Origin: Vigna angularis
Taxonomy: Eukaryota > Streptophyta > Magnoliopsida > Fabales > Fabaceae
Direction: 5' to 3'
Length of the DNA stretch: 64,000 bases
NCBI RefSeq assembly: GCF_016808095.1
Contig: NC_068976.1
Location: forward strand, 2,252,001-2,316,000
Below, in pieces: positions 1 through 12,463 of the stretch. Each line of letters starts with the position of its first letter. The stretch's first letter is position 1. A program made the translations under genes and the position numbers. Under the pieces are notes generated by a model that worked only from the letters and a program-made list of their open reading frames with translations, ran no database searches and was not told the DNA's origin.

Positions 1-1733
1 ACATTTCATAAAAAAAAGATGTAATGGATGTCATAATCTCTTATAGTCAAATGATTAAATCACATATTCTTAAAAAATATTTGTTTGTACATTGCTTGAA
101 AACATCACCCTTCAACCTTCTCTAAACCAAAGAATTGACCCTAGTCATGTTCTTGAGCCCAAACAATAAACACAAAAGTTGTACACTGGAAAAGATTTTC
201 CATGTCAAGATTACCTTCATTGGCTTTCATTTGGGAGATCCTTGAATCCGTTAAAACAAAAACAAAAAAAAAATTGACTCTTGTTGAGATCATTTAATCT
301 TGTCTCCTAATTGATCTTTTGAAAATAAAACGATCAAAATTTGAAATGACGTGTGGCCATCTTTCTTTATCCAAAAACAAAAAAAAATATATCCATTGAT
401 ACCAAATTTGAGCCAATATGAATTTTCTATTCAAAATTTACCTAAACAAGGGTTACCATCACAATAGAAGTCAACTCAAGTTGCAAACAATAAAGAACAG
501 ACTTAGTGATCAAATGAAGAGAGTTCATCAAAAGTAAAGCAAAAATAGAAAGAATCACAAAGTGATGACAAACAAAGAGTGAAGTTTGCAAATAAACAAG
601 GAAAGTCAAAACAGATTTGACGAATAACTGATACAAGGGGCAGATGGTAACTTTTGTTTCAAATAACCCACAAACATTTATTTGGGTCTTTATATCTTTT
701 CTTTCAATACCCTTTAGCCCAAGCCACATTACAAGCCCAATAAAAGTCCACACAGATTGAATAATGGTTGCTTAAATTTTCATAAAACTTAATTTTGAGA
801 CAAGACAAAATGGCTAACAATGGAGTTGTAAAAAAAAATGAAAAAAAACAACAAATGTCCTCGGAAGAAGGGAACTCCCTATTAATCAAGATTATACAAA
901 GGAAAATCAAGCCAATTGGGGCAATCCTTTCAAGCCAATCATTTCCATATCCATCACAAATTTTTGAACAAATTCATATCCCATTCAAACTCTTCCCCCG
1001 ATTCCCAAACTAGGGGCAACTTTGTAGGTTTTACATAACCTTTTCGCTCGTTCTCCAAAACTAGGGCAACTTTGTGAATTTCATATGTCTTGGCCCATTC
1101 AAAATATTGGGCGACTTTGTTAATCTCACATTTTTTTTCATCTGAATATTCAAAGCTCATGCAAAGACTGGGGCATCCCTTGTTGGGCCTCGCATGATTT
1201 TGGTTCGCCCTGAATTTCATAAATCTATTACCACCAAAATTGGGGCAAATTTTTAAATCTCACATGATATTCTCCCTGATTCATAACTTATCCCCTCACA
1301 TTCCTTTTCACAAACGCCAAACCGGGGTAACCTTTGGGTATATCATATTTCACATTGACATTCACATATTACATCTTCATTGATGATTGTATGAGGAATG
1401 ATATGCCCAAAAAGTCACCTCAGTCTCCTCTAAACCCTGCCAAAAATCTTTCTTACCATTTTAACCAACCTCTCATATCAAGCATGTATACACAGGTATT
1501 TCATCAGAAAATGTCCAGCACACAAGCTCCATTTTGAACATTTGACTTTAGAATTTGGACATCCATTGTAAAAAGGAAATGAAAGTCTAAATCGTCATAA
1601 ATGTGATGATTTCAAAGAAAACAAATTGACTCAGTGTTGTAGTTTCATAATCTTCCATTATAAAAAAAAAAAATCAAAAGTCAACATCATGTACATATTT
1701 TCATAAACTTTGAATTTAATTTCCTGAATGTTT

Positions 1734-1881
1734 ATCAAATCTTCTTCCTTCAAAAAGACAAAAATATCAACATGCATCAAAGTTTTCTTCTCCAATTTCA
1801 AAATTACATCAAATCTTCTTCTTTGCAAAAAGACAAAAATATCAACATGCATCAAAGTTTTCTTCTCCAAATTTCAAAATT
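1734..1881. repeat. 74-bp direct tandem duplication
   Basis: Two nearly identical copies start at 1734 and 1808, sharing the core aaaaagacaaaaatatcaac. They differ by a few bases and one small indel. No coding function is apparent. Confidence 0.8.
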
Positions 1882-2126
1882 TACATCAACCATGTTTCTC
1901 TTGCATATCGAGATTTTGAAAGAAAATTTTTCTTTGAAAAAAAAATACAACTCCTTGTTTATTAATTTCAACATTATGCAAAACTCTTAAAAACCTTGTT
2001 TGCTCATTTCATAAAAATGGACACTCATTGCTGTCTAAAAAAAATCATAAAAAAAATCAAAAAAATTCAACATCTCAAAATTACAAATAAACAAATTCAA
2101 AAGTTTCCAATTCAAAACAATCAAAA

Positions 2127-2236
2127 AATTTTACTTTCTGTCAGTGGTATCTCGGCCCTCTGTAAGGCAATGGTCGAGCCCAATTTTACTTTCTGTTATT
2201 GGTATCTCGGCCCTCTGCAAGGCAATGGTCGAACCC
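2127..2236. repeat. 55-bp direct tandem duplication
   Basis: Two copies, starting near 2127 and 2182, share the core ggtatctcggccctctg. The pair lies just before the 50-bp satellite and may be a seed of similar repeat expansion. Confidence 0.75.
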
Positions 2237-2262
2237 AATAGTTAAAATCAAAACATTCACTT

Positions 2263-3366
2263 CCATAGGGTTGGTACACCCTCCACGAGGTTTTTACACC
2301 TCATCACTTTATCCATAGGGTTGCGACACCCTCCACGAGGTTTGCACACCTCATTGACTTATCCATAGGGTTGCGACACCCTGCACGAGGTTTGGACACC
2401 TCATTCACTTCATCCATAGGGTTGTGACACCCTCCACGAGGTTTGTCAACCTCATTCACTTCATCCATAGGGTTGCGACACCCTCCACGAGGTTTTTACA
2501 CCTCATCAACTTCATCCATAGGGTTGCGACACCCTCCACGAGGTTTGTACACCTCATTCATTCACTAATCCACAGGGTTACGACACCCTCCACGAGGTTT
2601 GCACACCTCATTCACTTCATCCATAGGGTTACGACACCCTCCACGAGGTTTGCACACCTCATTCATTCATACATAGGGTTACGACACCCTCCACGAGGTT
2701 TGCACACCTCATTCACTTATCCATAGGGTTGCGACACCCTCCACGAGGTTTGGACACCTCATTCACTTCATCCATAGGGTTGTGACACCCTCTAGGAGGT
2801 TTGTACACCTCATTCACTTCATCCATAGGGTTGCGACACCCTCCACGAGGTTTGGAAACCTCATTCACTTCATCCATAGGGTTGCGACACCCTCCACGAG
2901 GTTTTTACACCTCATCAACTTCATCCATAGGGTTGGTACACCCTCCACGAGGTTATTACACCTCATTCACTTCCATAGGGTTGCGACACCCTCCACGAGG
3001 TTTTTACACCTCATCAACTTCATCCATAGGGTTGGTACACCCTCCACGAGGTTATTACACCTCATTCACTTCGATAGGGTTGGTACACCCTCCACGAGGT
3101 TATTACTCCTCATCATTCATTATCCATAGGGTTGGTACACCCTCCACGAGGTTTGTACACCTCATTCACTTATCCATAGGGTTGGTACACCCTCCACGAG
3201 GTTTGTACACCTCATTCATTGTCCATAGGGTTGGTACACCCTCCACGAGGTTTGTACACCTTATTCACTTCCATAGGGTTGGTACACCCTCCACGAGGTT
3301 TCTACACCTCATCAACTTCATCCATAGGGTTGGTACACCCTCCACGAGGTTGTTACACCTCATTTC
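2263..3366. repeat. ~50-bp satellite array, about 22 units
   Basis: The unit begins ccatagggttgcgacaccct, continues with ccacgaggtttgtacacctc and ends in a variable attcactt spacer. Unit starts are 46-55 bp apart. Early units mostly read ttgcgacaccct and later ones mostly ttggtacaccct, so the array has sequence subtypes that expanded locally. Frames through it on the plus strand are by-products of the repeat. Tat/Ogre-lineage retrotransposons are known to carry tandem repeats in their 3' untranslated regions, and this array lies 160 bp upstream of a polypurine tract and LTR start. Confidence 0.95.
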
Positions 3367-3513
3367 TCTCGGTTTTGTTCATTTTTTGTTAAATTCTCTT
3401 TTTGTTTCTTGTTTATTTTGAAGTCCAGACGAAATTAGTGTTTCTTTCTTTACTTAGCTTTTACTCTCATAATACAAAAATATCAAATTTTCATATTATC
3501 TAGTAAAATCCAA

Positions 3514-3528
3514 GTAAAGAGGGGCAGC
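3514..3528 (+). other. Polypurine tract of Tat/Ogre-like element
   Basis: The purine-rich stretch gtaaagaggggcagc directly precedes the LTR start TGTCAACACC. This arrangement marks plus-strand priming and shows that the LTR to its right is the 3' LTR of an element whose body lies to the left. Confidence 0.65.
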
Positions 3529-6500
3529 TGTCAACACCCAATTTCGTCGGGATTGACTAATAGATTTATTCATGAGTGAAAAATAAAAATAAAAATAAAA
3601 ATAAAAAATAAAAAAAATATAATAATAATAAAAAACAATAAAACAAAAAAACGTTCGTCCTCCACCGAACGCGTTCGGCTCCTTCCCCTGCATGCAACCA
3701 TTCGTTCTTTATTGATCAATATCACAGACGTTAAGCCGCTCGTCCTCAACCCTTCGGCCGTCCCGTCTCATTGACGTTCGGCAACTCTCAAGCTCAATTG
3801 TTCGGTCATCCACAAACTTTCCAGCACTCGACCGTTCGGCCATTCGTTCATTTAGGACGTTCGTCCTCGGCCTCAACCGTTCGGTCATCTTCAAGCGTTC
3901 GACCGTTCACCCATGCAGGTTTACCGTTCGCTCTTTAATAATTTTCAACCTGATATCTGTTAATATTTGTTAGCGTTCGGTTTTGGGGGTTCGGTCTAGT
4001 ATGGTTTGATGTCACAGTGTTCGGCGCAATAGTGTTGGATCCAGTTGATTCGGTTTTAACGTTCGGCCTGCATGCTCTCTTAGCGTTCGTCCAAACAGTC
4101 TGAGGCGTTCGTTCGTGTCATTTTATTTCATTTTTATTATTTGTCTTACTAGGCGTTCGTCCAAACAGTACTAGGCGTTCGTTTTATTTTAATCGTATTT
4201 TATTTTTATTTTTATTTGTTTTAATAAAATATATATATATATAAAAAGAGGGGCCCATACGTCTCAATTATTCCCTAATTATTCCTACAATCTTCCACCA
4301 ACCTAATAATTTCTGCATCCTCCAACCACAGCTACCGACACTCCTCATTCTCCAATCAAGTCTGCCGACACTTATCTCTTTCTGTCAATTTAAGCCCAGG
4401 AGAATCACCCCCAAAGGCAGGGATCTCCGTCCCGCACTCACCCTTCTCTCTGCACATCATCACAATCATCATCCACACGCCCAGTGCTACTAGGCACTGA
4501 CGCATCTCTGCTTATCACCCCATCTTCATCCTTACCTACGACCATCATCATTCACGAACGAGCCAACATCCACCAATCTTCATCAAACCATCATCTTCAT
4601 CCCTTTCCTTTTCATTCTTCATCTCCAACACCTCTATCCTCCGTGTTGTTTCATCACCTTTACATCCTTTTGTTTCATCCATCAAGCAACCAATCGAAAA
4701 CCATTATTTCTTGAACCTGCAACCAAAGAGCATCACATGCATCTCACCAATAACCCATAACCATCCCAACCACACTTCCTGTTCACTCCAAGATCCCCAT
4801 CTCAACACCCGGTTTACACACAAAACTTCCATTATCCATTCATGAACATGGCTCAGTTCAACATCTTTATCCTACAACCATCACATACAACCACATACTT
4901 CTTCATTCTCAGAAATTCAACTCAGACCGAAACCCATTTTCCTCCGGGTTTATCACGCATATAATTCATACACAGAAGGAAACCCCAATTATTTTCTCGG
5001 CAGAACCTCTGGTGGTGGCTGTCTCAAGGTGGAAGGCAAAACAGTGTGCCCCAAATCGGAGAGGAAACCCGTTTCAAAGAAAACGAAGAAGGGAGCAGTA
5101 CAACCGGTTTTAGGAAGCGTCGTCGACTCTAGGCAGCGCTGACAGCAGGCTCGGTAGTGGCAGGCAACACGATGATGGTGGGGAGAGCTTGATGGAGAGT
5201 GGCGACCCTGGCCAGCGCGGTGGCTGAGCTCGCCCAAGAAGCGATTCATAAAGGAGAAGGGGAAGAGCTCTGGTGACGGCCGACGATGGTCTTGACGGTG
5301 GGCATACTGGTGGCGGTTTGGATGTAGGTGGTGGCGGCCGGTTTTGGCTGAGACAGTGGCGAGTTCGCGTGACTGGGTGGAGGTACCTCTCGTTAGCTGC
5401 TTTGGAAGAAAGACCCTAAGTCTTGGTGTTTCAATGAAGAGGGTGAGAATCTTCGAAGTGTCCTGAAGTAAGGAAAAAGGAAAAAGGCCTTGGGCCCAGC
5501 TGTGGACTAAATCCTTTTCCCAGAAACGTAAATTTCCATTCACACTCCATTTCGTGTGGGCTTAAGCCCATTCTCTGCAAACAAAACTAAAAAAAAGAAG
5601 AAGAAGAAGAAGAAAAAGATTTGGACCTGACAAGCGTACACTTAATGCACCTCCAGTTTCATTTTTACACCCCTGGCGGATACAAAGACAAAAAGGAGGG
5701 GATTTTGGCCCAAACTAAGGGAGCTCCTGTTTTACTTCGCCCTCTGGTTTTTTTATCTCTATACCCCTATTTTTGTTTGGTTTTCTTTTATTTTTTCTCT
5801 TGCTTTATTTTTATGCCTTTTGCTTTCTTTTTATTAGTTGGTTTTATTGCATGTAGTCCCCTTTGTATAGTAATCCCCCATCCCTTTGTTTTATTTATAT
5901 CTATTAGACTTGTTCGTTTCGTTTTATATAAAAATTTCAAAAAGAAAAAATAAAAAATATATAAAACTTTAAAAAACATGTAATAAATATCGGTATGAGT
6001 ACTCGTGCGATCATACGCATCAGCCTAGTACTCATTACCCAAAATATAAAATAAACAAAAAAAGCCGTGTGAGTACTCGTGCGATCGTACGCATCATCCT
6101 AGTGCTCACTACGCAAAAAAATAAGGAAAAATTCGTGTGAGTTCTCGTGCGATCGTACGCATCAGCCTAGTGCTCATTACGCAAAAAATCTAAATATTAC
6201 ATCAAAAAATACAAAAAAAATATAAAATCTTCAAAAACTAAAAAATCAACACTTTCAAACAACAAACAATCTTTCTAGCCAGAACTACGTGATCCTTGAT
6301 TCTCCATCAAGAGTGGAGATACGTAGGAGCAAGGCTAGTCCTTGTCAGGTTTACTTCCCAAAAATCCAAAATAATTTCAAAACAAATTTTCAAACAATTT
6401 CCAAACAAACTTCTCAAACAGTTTCAAAAAAGAACTACGTACCCCTGATTTCTCACATGAGAATACGTAGGAGCAAGGTCAATCCTTGTCGGGCTTCCTA

Positions 6501-6822
6501 AAAAATAAAAAAATACATTTTTCTTTGCATCGTCTTGTAATCTTATATTCGGGGAATAATAATCATTTTGAAAACCACATCGACTTTGCACGTTTAATTA
6601 AAGGTACTGCCTTCAGGTAGGTGTTGTAGGGTGCTAATACCTTTCCTCCGCGTAACCGACTCCCGAACCAAGAATCTCATTTTCGCAGACCATGCTTTAT
6701 CATTTTATGGTTTTTCCGTAGTTTTCCAGAATAAACTATGGTGGCGACTCCAAATCTCTTTTTCCAAATGGTCGTTTCTTTTTTTCGGATCGTCGTCCCG
6801 TCGCAATTTCCCGGTTGCGACA
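3529..6822 (+). mobile_element. Long (3.3-kb) LTR of a Tat/Ogre-like Ty3/gypsy element
   Basis: It begins TGTCAACACCCAATTTCG after a polypurine tract and I end it at GGTTGCGACA (TG...CA). The length, the paired segments with actacgt...atacgtaggagcaagg (6283-6350 and 6430-6495) and the gtggcgactcc motif near 6740 are features I associate with legume Tat/Ogre LTRs. A TATA-like run lies at 4227-4245. Three ~62-bp tandem units with gagtactcgtgcgatc occupy 5996-6185. The left third is dense in CGTTCG motifs. Open frames inside it (for example 4989-5543 on the minus strand) show no known domain. The other LTR and the internal region are outside the window, so no TSD can be checked; the exact right end is my best estimate. 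Confidence 0.7.
5996..6185. repeat. ~62-bp repeat, three copies inside the LTR
   Basis: Three copies of a unit containing gagtactcgtgcgatc and acgcatcagcctagt are separated by A-rich linkers. They are internal to the long LTR. Confidence 0.8.
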
Positions 6823-6918
6823 GAGAGCCGTCGGGAAAGCCTTCGGTAAATGACCCTTACCGAAGGACTAAAGGCCGTCGATAATATGCCTTCGATAATC
6901 AGCACATTTCCTGTAGTG
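6823..6918. mobile_element. CACTA terminus fragment (TTACCGAAGG family)
   Basis: The right end, read on the minus strand, is CACTACAGGAAATGTGC, a CACTA-type terminus. Inside it are ttaccgaagg/ccttcggtaa subterminal motifs, the same family as the complete element at 10369-20558. Only about 96 bp remain before the sequence changes to the Tat/Ogre LTR. The simplest reading is that the retroelement inserted into this CACTA element and the rest lies left of the window. Confidence 0.75.
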
Positions 6919-8583
6919 TAATGATCAACATTGATAATAAAAACAAGTCTAATAACAAACCTATCTTTGGATCAATTTTATTATCGACATGTAAAACCTT
7001 ATAATTATCACACGTTACCATCACAAATGCGTATACAATCCAGCTAAATATTAATCTTCTTTTGGACCGACTAATACTCGCATGAATATACATAAACACG
7101 AACATTCATAATTTCTCTAGGAAACTACTCCAAATAAAAAAGACTCACTTTGGTGATTTCTTAATTATTAAAAAATTATAAACAAGACCAAAATTGAATT
7201 TTATTTATTTATTCCTAATTAATTATTAATTTTACTTTTTATCTTTATTTATTCTGAATTAATAATTAATTTTATTTTAAAATTTTAATTTTAATCATTC
7301 ATAAAAGTCTAAATCCTTTTAGATCTTAATCAAATCCAATGTCCCAAAATTGGATCTAAAGTCTGTGCAAATTTGGGCATGCGCCAGTTTGGGGCTGCCC
7401 ACTTCCCGTAACCCAATGGCATAACAGTAGCGCTAGGGTTGAACCTCGCCGTCAGCCGCAAATGCCGTCAACCGTGACAAGATCTGCCGTCGTAAGCCAT
7501 CGCACCCGAGAACGAGAGAAGCATGTCCATGACAGCGCCTCTACACTGCGTCGTACCAAGCGACGGCTACCGCTACTCCGCGAGCTCAAGACGAAGGCAC
7601 CAAAACCTGCAAGAAAACCATAAACGCAACAACCATGGAAGAGGCAAAGCAAGTCGCCGCTGTTGTGCGAACGCGACTACACTGCAAAGACGCCACCGCC
7701 GCAAGCGCAACTTCTGCAGATCGCGACTTTCCACCGTCGCCATCGACGCTGTTGCGCGAACAGGAGGTGCGTTGAGCGACCTTGCGCGAACGAACTCGCG
7801 AAGTCCCACCGCGAGCAGGCGAAGAACGTCGAATCGAAAAGAGGAAAAACGAGATCTGAAGTGCAAACCGCCACTGAACCAAGAAGAGGAAGAAGCCTCT
7901 GGAGGTGAATCCTCCATGGCGGCACAGAGAAGAAAGAGAGCAAACAGTAGGGTTTCAATTTGGGGTTTTCCGAAATTAGGGTTTCAATTTGGGGCTTTTT
8001 TTCCCAAATTATGATTTCTGAAACATTCTAATTAGCATTCAGATATTGAAAAGAAAATTCTTAATTCGGTTTAATTTCCCTTTTTCTTTTCAAACTGAAG
8101 AATTAATGCAGAAAAATTGATTACAGATTTATAATTCATAATCAATTAAAAATTCCCAAATTTCGTTCATGCTATTTAATCATAAATTAACGTGTTTTGA
8201 AACCAATTTATGATTAAGAGATTAACAATTAAGAGCAATAAACCATATACATTAAACCCTTTAATAAGAGCAGTTTCTTGAATTAGTCTTTGATCTTCCC
8301 TCTGTAATTCTCTTTAGATTTTCTCTTTTGATGGGATAAAGAGAGAAACCATAATGAATTGATGTGTTCACAGATGAGACCATGACCCTTTAAATAATCT
8401 TTGACGGTTAATATTCTTTAGGTTCAATAATTATAATTTGGTCCCTTCATTAAATTAAAATTATTGCTGGTCTCTACACAATATATCTTTCATGATAAAT
8501 ATACCTTAGCCATATTTATCTCAATTAGATACTTTATGAAGTTGGCTAATAAAACATAATGATCCTAACATATTTAATAATTG

Positions 8584-8636
<53 letters not shown>

Positions 8637-9890
8637 TGACCCAAATTGCTAATAACCACAACCACAAAATGCAATGGTAAGCCAAAAGAATAAACATCGA
8701 ACCAGCAAGTAACAATATAATTATCAATTAATATCTAAGGTAATCACACCCCTACTAAAAACAAATCCACCACACACAAAAAAAATGTCAATCATATTTT
8801 CAATCTAGACAAACTTTTCTATGACCACCACCCACTCCATTTTCTTTCGTACTCCGACTGCTCGACCTGTTTACCAAAATAGGATCCACTTACCAAAACA
8901 AGACTTTCACAAATTTTGTTTACCAAAACAAGATCAGCTTACAAAGCAGGACTCCCTCAATCACGACACCAAGAATATGGAAAGAAAATATAAAGTGTTA
9001 GAAATCTTTAATTGATTGTAAATAACTCAGGTTCATTTACAAGTTACCAAACCTTAGAAGTCCCCACAATCACCTGCCCATCCTTTCCATGCTCATATAT
9101 GTTAACATCATAACCTTAAAGTGCAACTAAATTGCATGGGGCACGCCAAAAAAAATATATACGATACCTCTAACACGTAGAGACAATACTTCATTAGTTC
9201 AAGACGTTGATAATGCACACACAAAGTACAATATCATAAGGTATACCATATACAAGCAAATCCATTTGATTTTTTGCCACACAAAAACGCATTGTGATCC
9301 CATGGCTCACACACTACATAATATACATACCCGTAAGCCACCAAACGACAAATTTTTAACAAAAGCCACAACCCGCAATAGCATAAGTAATCCTCAGAAA
9401 ACCTTGATTTGACCAAGAGCCCATCACACAATAATCAGACCCGTGAGAGCCAATAGAAACCATTTACCCACCATTTCCCAAAATGGCCCCATAACTTATG
9501 CCCCTCATTCAATTACGATAAAGTAGGCTCTCTTAAAGGAACATACAATAACCCACGTGACCATTCACTTGCACCCAGACACATCAAACATATATAACAC
9601 TGTACCTGAAAGTTACATAACACTATCTACTCTTCACTATGCAGTTCTTCATCTTAGGCATACAAACAACTAAATTGGACCCTTACTCTGAAAAAACCTA
9701 AGTGCACGAATACATCATGTAAAACTTACTAATCATAGTATAGGCATCAATATTACAGTCACAATCTAAAGGGAGAGAAAATAAAACGAAATCCATACAC
9801 ACGTGAAATACCTAAAAAACACTAGAAAGATGGGAGGGGAAGGGGGATAGTTGAATAATGTTAATGAAAAAAAAATTTTGCAACCCTTCT
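6919..9890. other. Region without a recognisable gene
   Basis: About 3 kb with no protein-like frame I can identify. 7380-8010 is GC-richer than its surroundings and gives overlapping frames on both strands, rich in Arg and Ser. None shows a known domain and I treat them as non-coding. 8586-8632 is a TA microsatellite. Around 8865-8960 a short taccaaaacaaga motif recurs a few times. Confidence 0.5.
8586..8632. repeat. (TA)n microsatellite
   Basis: An uninterrupted run of alternating T and A of about 45 bp. Confidence 0.95.
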
Positions 9891-10368
9891 AAAATCACAT
9901 ATTTGTCGAGTATTAGATTTGTCAAATAAGTATTTAAACGCTCGACCTTGTAAATGATTGTGAAAGATAGTTTCATTTTTACATGTTATTCATAATATAC
10001 ACTATAGTGTTTATGAAAACTTCCTTAGTTAAATGAGAATCCTTTAGTGCGGAAGTTACTTGTATGTATAATTAAAATGCAACTACAAGTTTTAATAAGA
10101 CAAACGTTTAGACAAAAGTAAATAATAATTGCACAAATACTTTTATACTAGTTCACTTCAACTGAGTTATGGTTCCTCTATCCACAAAGGGTTTATCTAT
10201 AATCTTCAACAAGATTACATCTAAGTATTCTCACCATTCCTGGTATTCTCAATCAACGAATAACTTTCTATTACCAGAAACTAGATAAGTATTCATACCA
10301 CTCCTGGTATCCTCAGTCAACGAATAACCTCATGTTACCGCAAACTGAATGAGTATTCGCACCACTCC
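9890..10368. repeat. LTR-like sequence with ~65-bp tandem units, left part
   Basis: Units containing gtattc..accactcctggtat and caacgaataac repeat at roughly 65-bp spacing between about 10215 and 10368. The same series resumes at 20562 directly after the CACTA element, so the two parts were once contiguous. The composition resembles the LTR of a copia-type element, but its outer ends are not clear. Confidence 0.5.
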
Positions 10369-10680
10369 CACTACAAAAAAGAAGGGCATTACCGAAGGCC
10401 AGGAGCCCTCAGAAACAACCCAAAACCGTCGGTAAAAGGTAATTACAGACGGCTTATCGACGGCCAAAGAGCCCTCGGTAAATCCCTTGTGGCTAACATT
10501 TACGGAGGGCTTCGGCCCTTCGGTAATTACCGAGGACCAAAAGCCTTCGGTAATTACCGAAGGGCAAAACCTTCGGTAATTACCGAAGGGCGGAAGCCTT
10601 CGGTAATTACCGAAGGGCGGAAGCCTTCGGTAATTACCTAACGTGGGTAGTTACTGAAGGGCAAAAGCCTTCAGTAAGTT
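10369..10680. repeat. Left TIR and subterminal TTACCGAAGG repeats
   Basis: After the CACTAC terminus, about ten direct and inverted copies of ttaccgaagg or close variants follow up to 10680. In En/Spm elements such subterminal motifs are binding sites for the element's accessory transposition protein. The opposite end has a shorter set at 20449-20545. Confidence 0.85.
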
Positions 10681-11150
10681 AGAGGCAGATCTAAGGCACA
10701 ATTGTATTTCTTATGAAACCAAACTGTTCACAACACAAACAGACCTGCATAACATTTTCCAAGCACATACAGACCTGCATAATGTGCATCTTAATGATGC
10801 AATCATTGATCAGAAAAATAATATAACATTTGAATGTATTTCTTATGAAAAACAATATAACATCTCAATGTATTTCTTATGAAACCAAACTGTTCACAAC
10901 ACAAACAGACCTGCATAACATTTTCCAAGCACATACAAACCTGCATAATGTGCATCTCAATGATGTTCTAACACAAACAGACCTAAATAACATTAATCCA
11001 TAGAACATGTATTTATATTTAAAACATAAAACAATGTAACATAATGATGTTCTAACATCCAAATCATCCAATTGATCTAACATCCAAATGATCTAAACTC
11101 CAATGTTCTAATATCCAAATGTTTCTATAACAACTAATAACAAAATGAAA

Positions 11151-12463
11151 CTAATAATGTACATAGTTATCATCGGAATGATCTTCATCATCCTGCTCCT
11201 CTATAGATGGCTGGACTGGTATGGGTTGGACTGATGTCGGTTGGACTAATGAGGGTTGGACTGATGTGGGCTGTTGAGGGACAGCGGGTGACGAGGAGGG
11301 TCGTGGCTGGGTCGGAGGGATATTGAATTCATCCTGTGAATTTTCAGGCAACACTCTCATGACCAGGGCCTTAAAGTTTGTAAACTCTGCTCTCAAATCA
11401 GTGATTTCCTGGTCACGTTGCTCCAATACCTGCGTGAGGCGGAGAACGACCTCGTCAGCAATAGTGGTGGAAGAAGAAGGTTGGTGCTTTAGAGTACCTT
11501 CTCTCGATGTTGTATAGTTTGCAGCAAGTTGTCCTGCACCATACACTCATCCTTTTTTCTTCCCACCAACGATGTTGACCCAGCACTATGTCCTACGGAT
11601 GTCGTCTTCTGCATTACTCGCATCATCCGGTGTAGGAGCTGACTCATGTTCAGATCTAACCTGTGAAAGTCTCGTAGAAAATTCTTCCTGTTGAAACATT
11701 AAAAGAAATGTTAGGGAATGATAGAATAACATAAATGAAAAATTAGTAATAGTAATAGTGTTATTTGCTTACATGAGTCTTCCGAGATCTTTCATCAATG
11801 AATTGATTAGTGCCCTTCCTTACATGAGTTTGTGCAACGACCTCATCAACATGGACCGCCCGTCCTAGAGCTTGTGCATGTAACATAATTTAGAATTACA
11901 AGTGTACATATGAAATAGAAAATACATAACTTATATATGAAAGAAAAAGTTATGTAATGAAATTTTACCATACGAATGGCATGCTCATGAATGGTTATCG
12001 ACCCACCAGTATGCAGGGTGCCACCCTTTTCAGATGCTCTATTCCTCTGGGCTTTGGCACACTTATTGCGAAACTCTACTATATTACAATGAGCCAGTAA
12101 AGAGTTCCAAATTTGTTCGCCCAGCCAGTAAGGGCGCTCTCCTGCATTGCGGGCATCCCTAAACATCTCTGATAGCCGATGAGATGCTTTCATGTGGAAA
12201 TTTCTTTGTATCTGTGTTTCATGTTCAGGTTTCCACTGCACCTTCATCTGTAACATTAAACAGAACAAACATTGATTAATGAACATACTAAAATAAGAGG
12301 GACAATTAGTTTAATGGATTGTTCACCTGAAACCGCTCCTAGAATGACTTTTTGTCGTCATCAGGTATTGCTCCCCAAGTAGGCCATGGACTTAAAAACT
12401 GTTGCTTAATTGAACGCGTGATGGCTTGGGAAGCAACCCTAGATGGAATAAACCTGCATAGCA
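11151..12463 (-). pseudogene. Transposase_24-type (Ptta/En/Spm) accessory protein, degraded
   Basis: Minus-strand exon-like blocks match, in order, the intact gene at 49856-51719. A first block (about 12330-12444) reads FIPSRVASQAITRSIKQQF and WPTWGAIP. A second (about 11960-12250) has KASHRLSEMFRDARN and SEKGGTLHTGGSI. A third (about 11770-11860) has AVHVDEVVAQTHVRKGTNQF. The last block ends in a Gln/Pro/Ser-rich tail with a leucine-rich helix (VLRLTQVLEQRDQEI). The family is plant En/Spm accessory transposition protein. In-frame stops lie at about 12339 (KSF*ERFQ) and twice between 11546 and 11640, so no full protein can be made. Its 5' end is fused to the truncated transposase upstream, at the site of an internal deletion. 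Confidence 0.8.

Larger units (their letters stand above)
1..2262. other. Gene-free flank, probably Tat/Ogre 3' untranslated region
   Basis: No open frame here resembles a protein I know; the short frames on both strands are A/T-rich or repetitive. From about 780 to 1330 the plus strand holds degenerate repeats around a core like ggggcaactttg, separated by 50-70 bp. The region leads without a break into the satellite, polypurine tract and LTR that follow, so I infer it is the long 3' untranslated part of the same retroelement. The left boundary is not visible. Confidence 0.45.

Noticed and set aside
2263..3366. Regular ~50-bp repeats resembling a CRISPR array
   Set aside because: The whole unit is repeated with no unique spacers, and the context is a plant retroelement.
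2424..3421. Overlapping plus-strand open frames in the satellite
   Set aside because: They only translate the repeat in different frames; unit length varies and no start or domain is credible.
4989..5543. 184-codon minus-strand frame inside the Tat/Ogre LTR
   Set aside because: No domain, low-complexity composition, and the LTR is non-coding in this lineage.
7523..8014. GC-rich frames on both strands (163, 114 and 98 codons)
   Set aside because: Competing frames of similar length on both strands, Arg/Ser-rich, no recognisable motif.
11323..11517. Plus-strand frame over the CACTA accessory gene
   Set aside because: Antisense shadow of the Transposase_24-type C-terminus.
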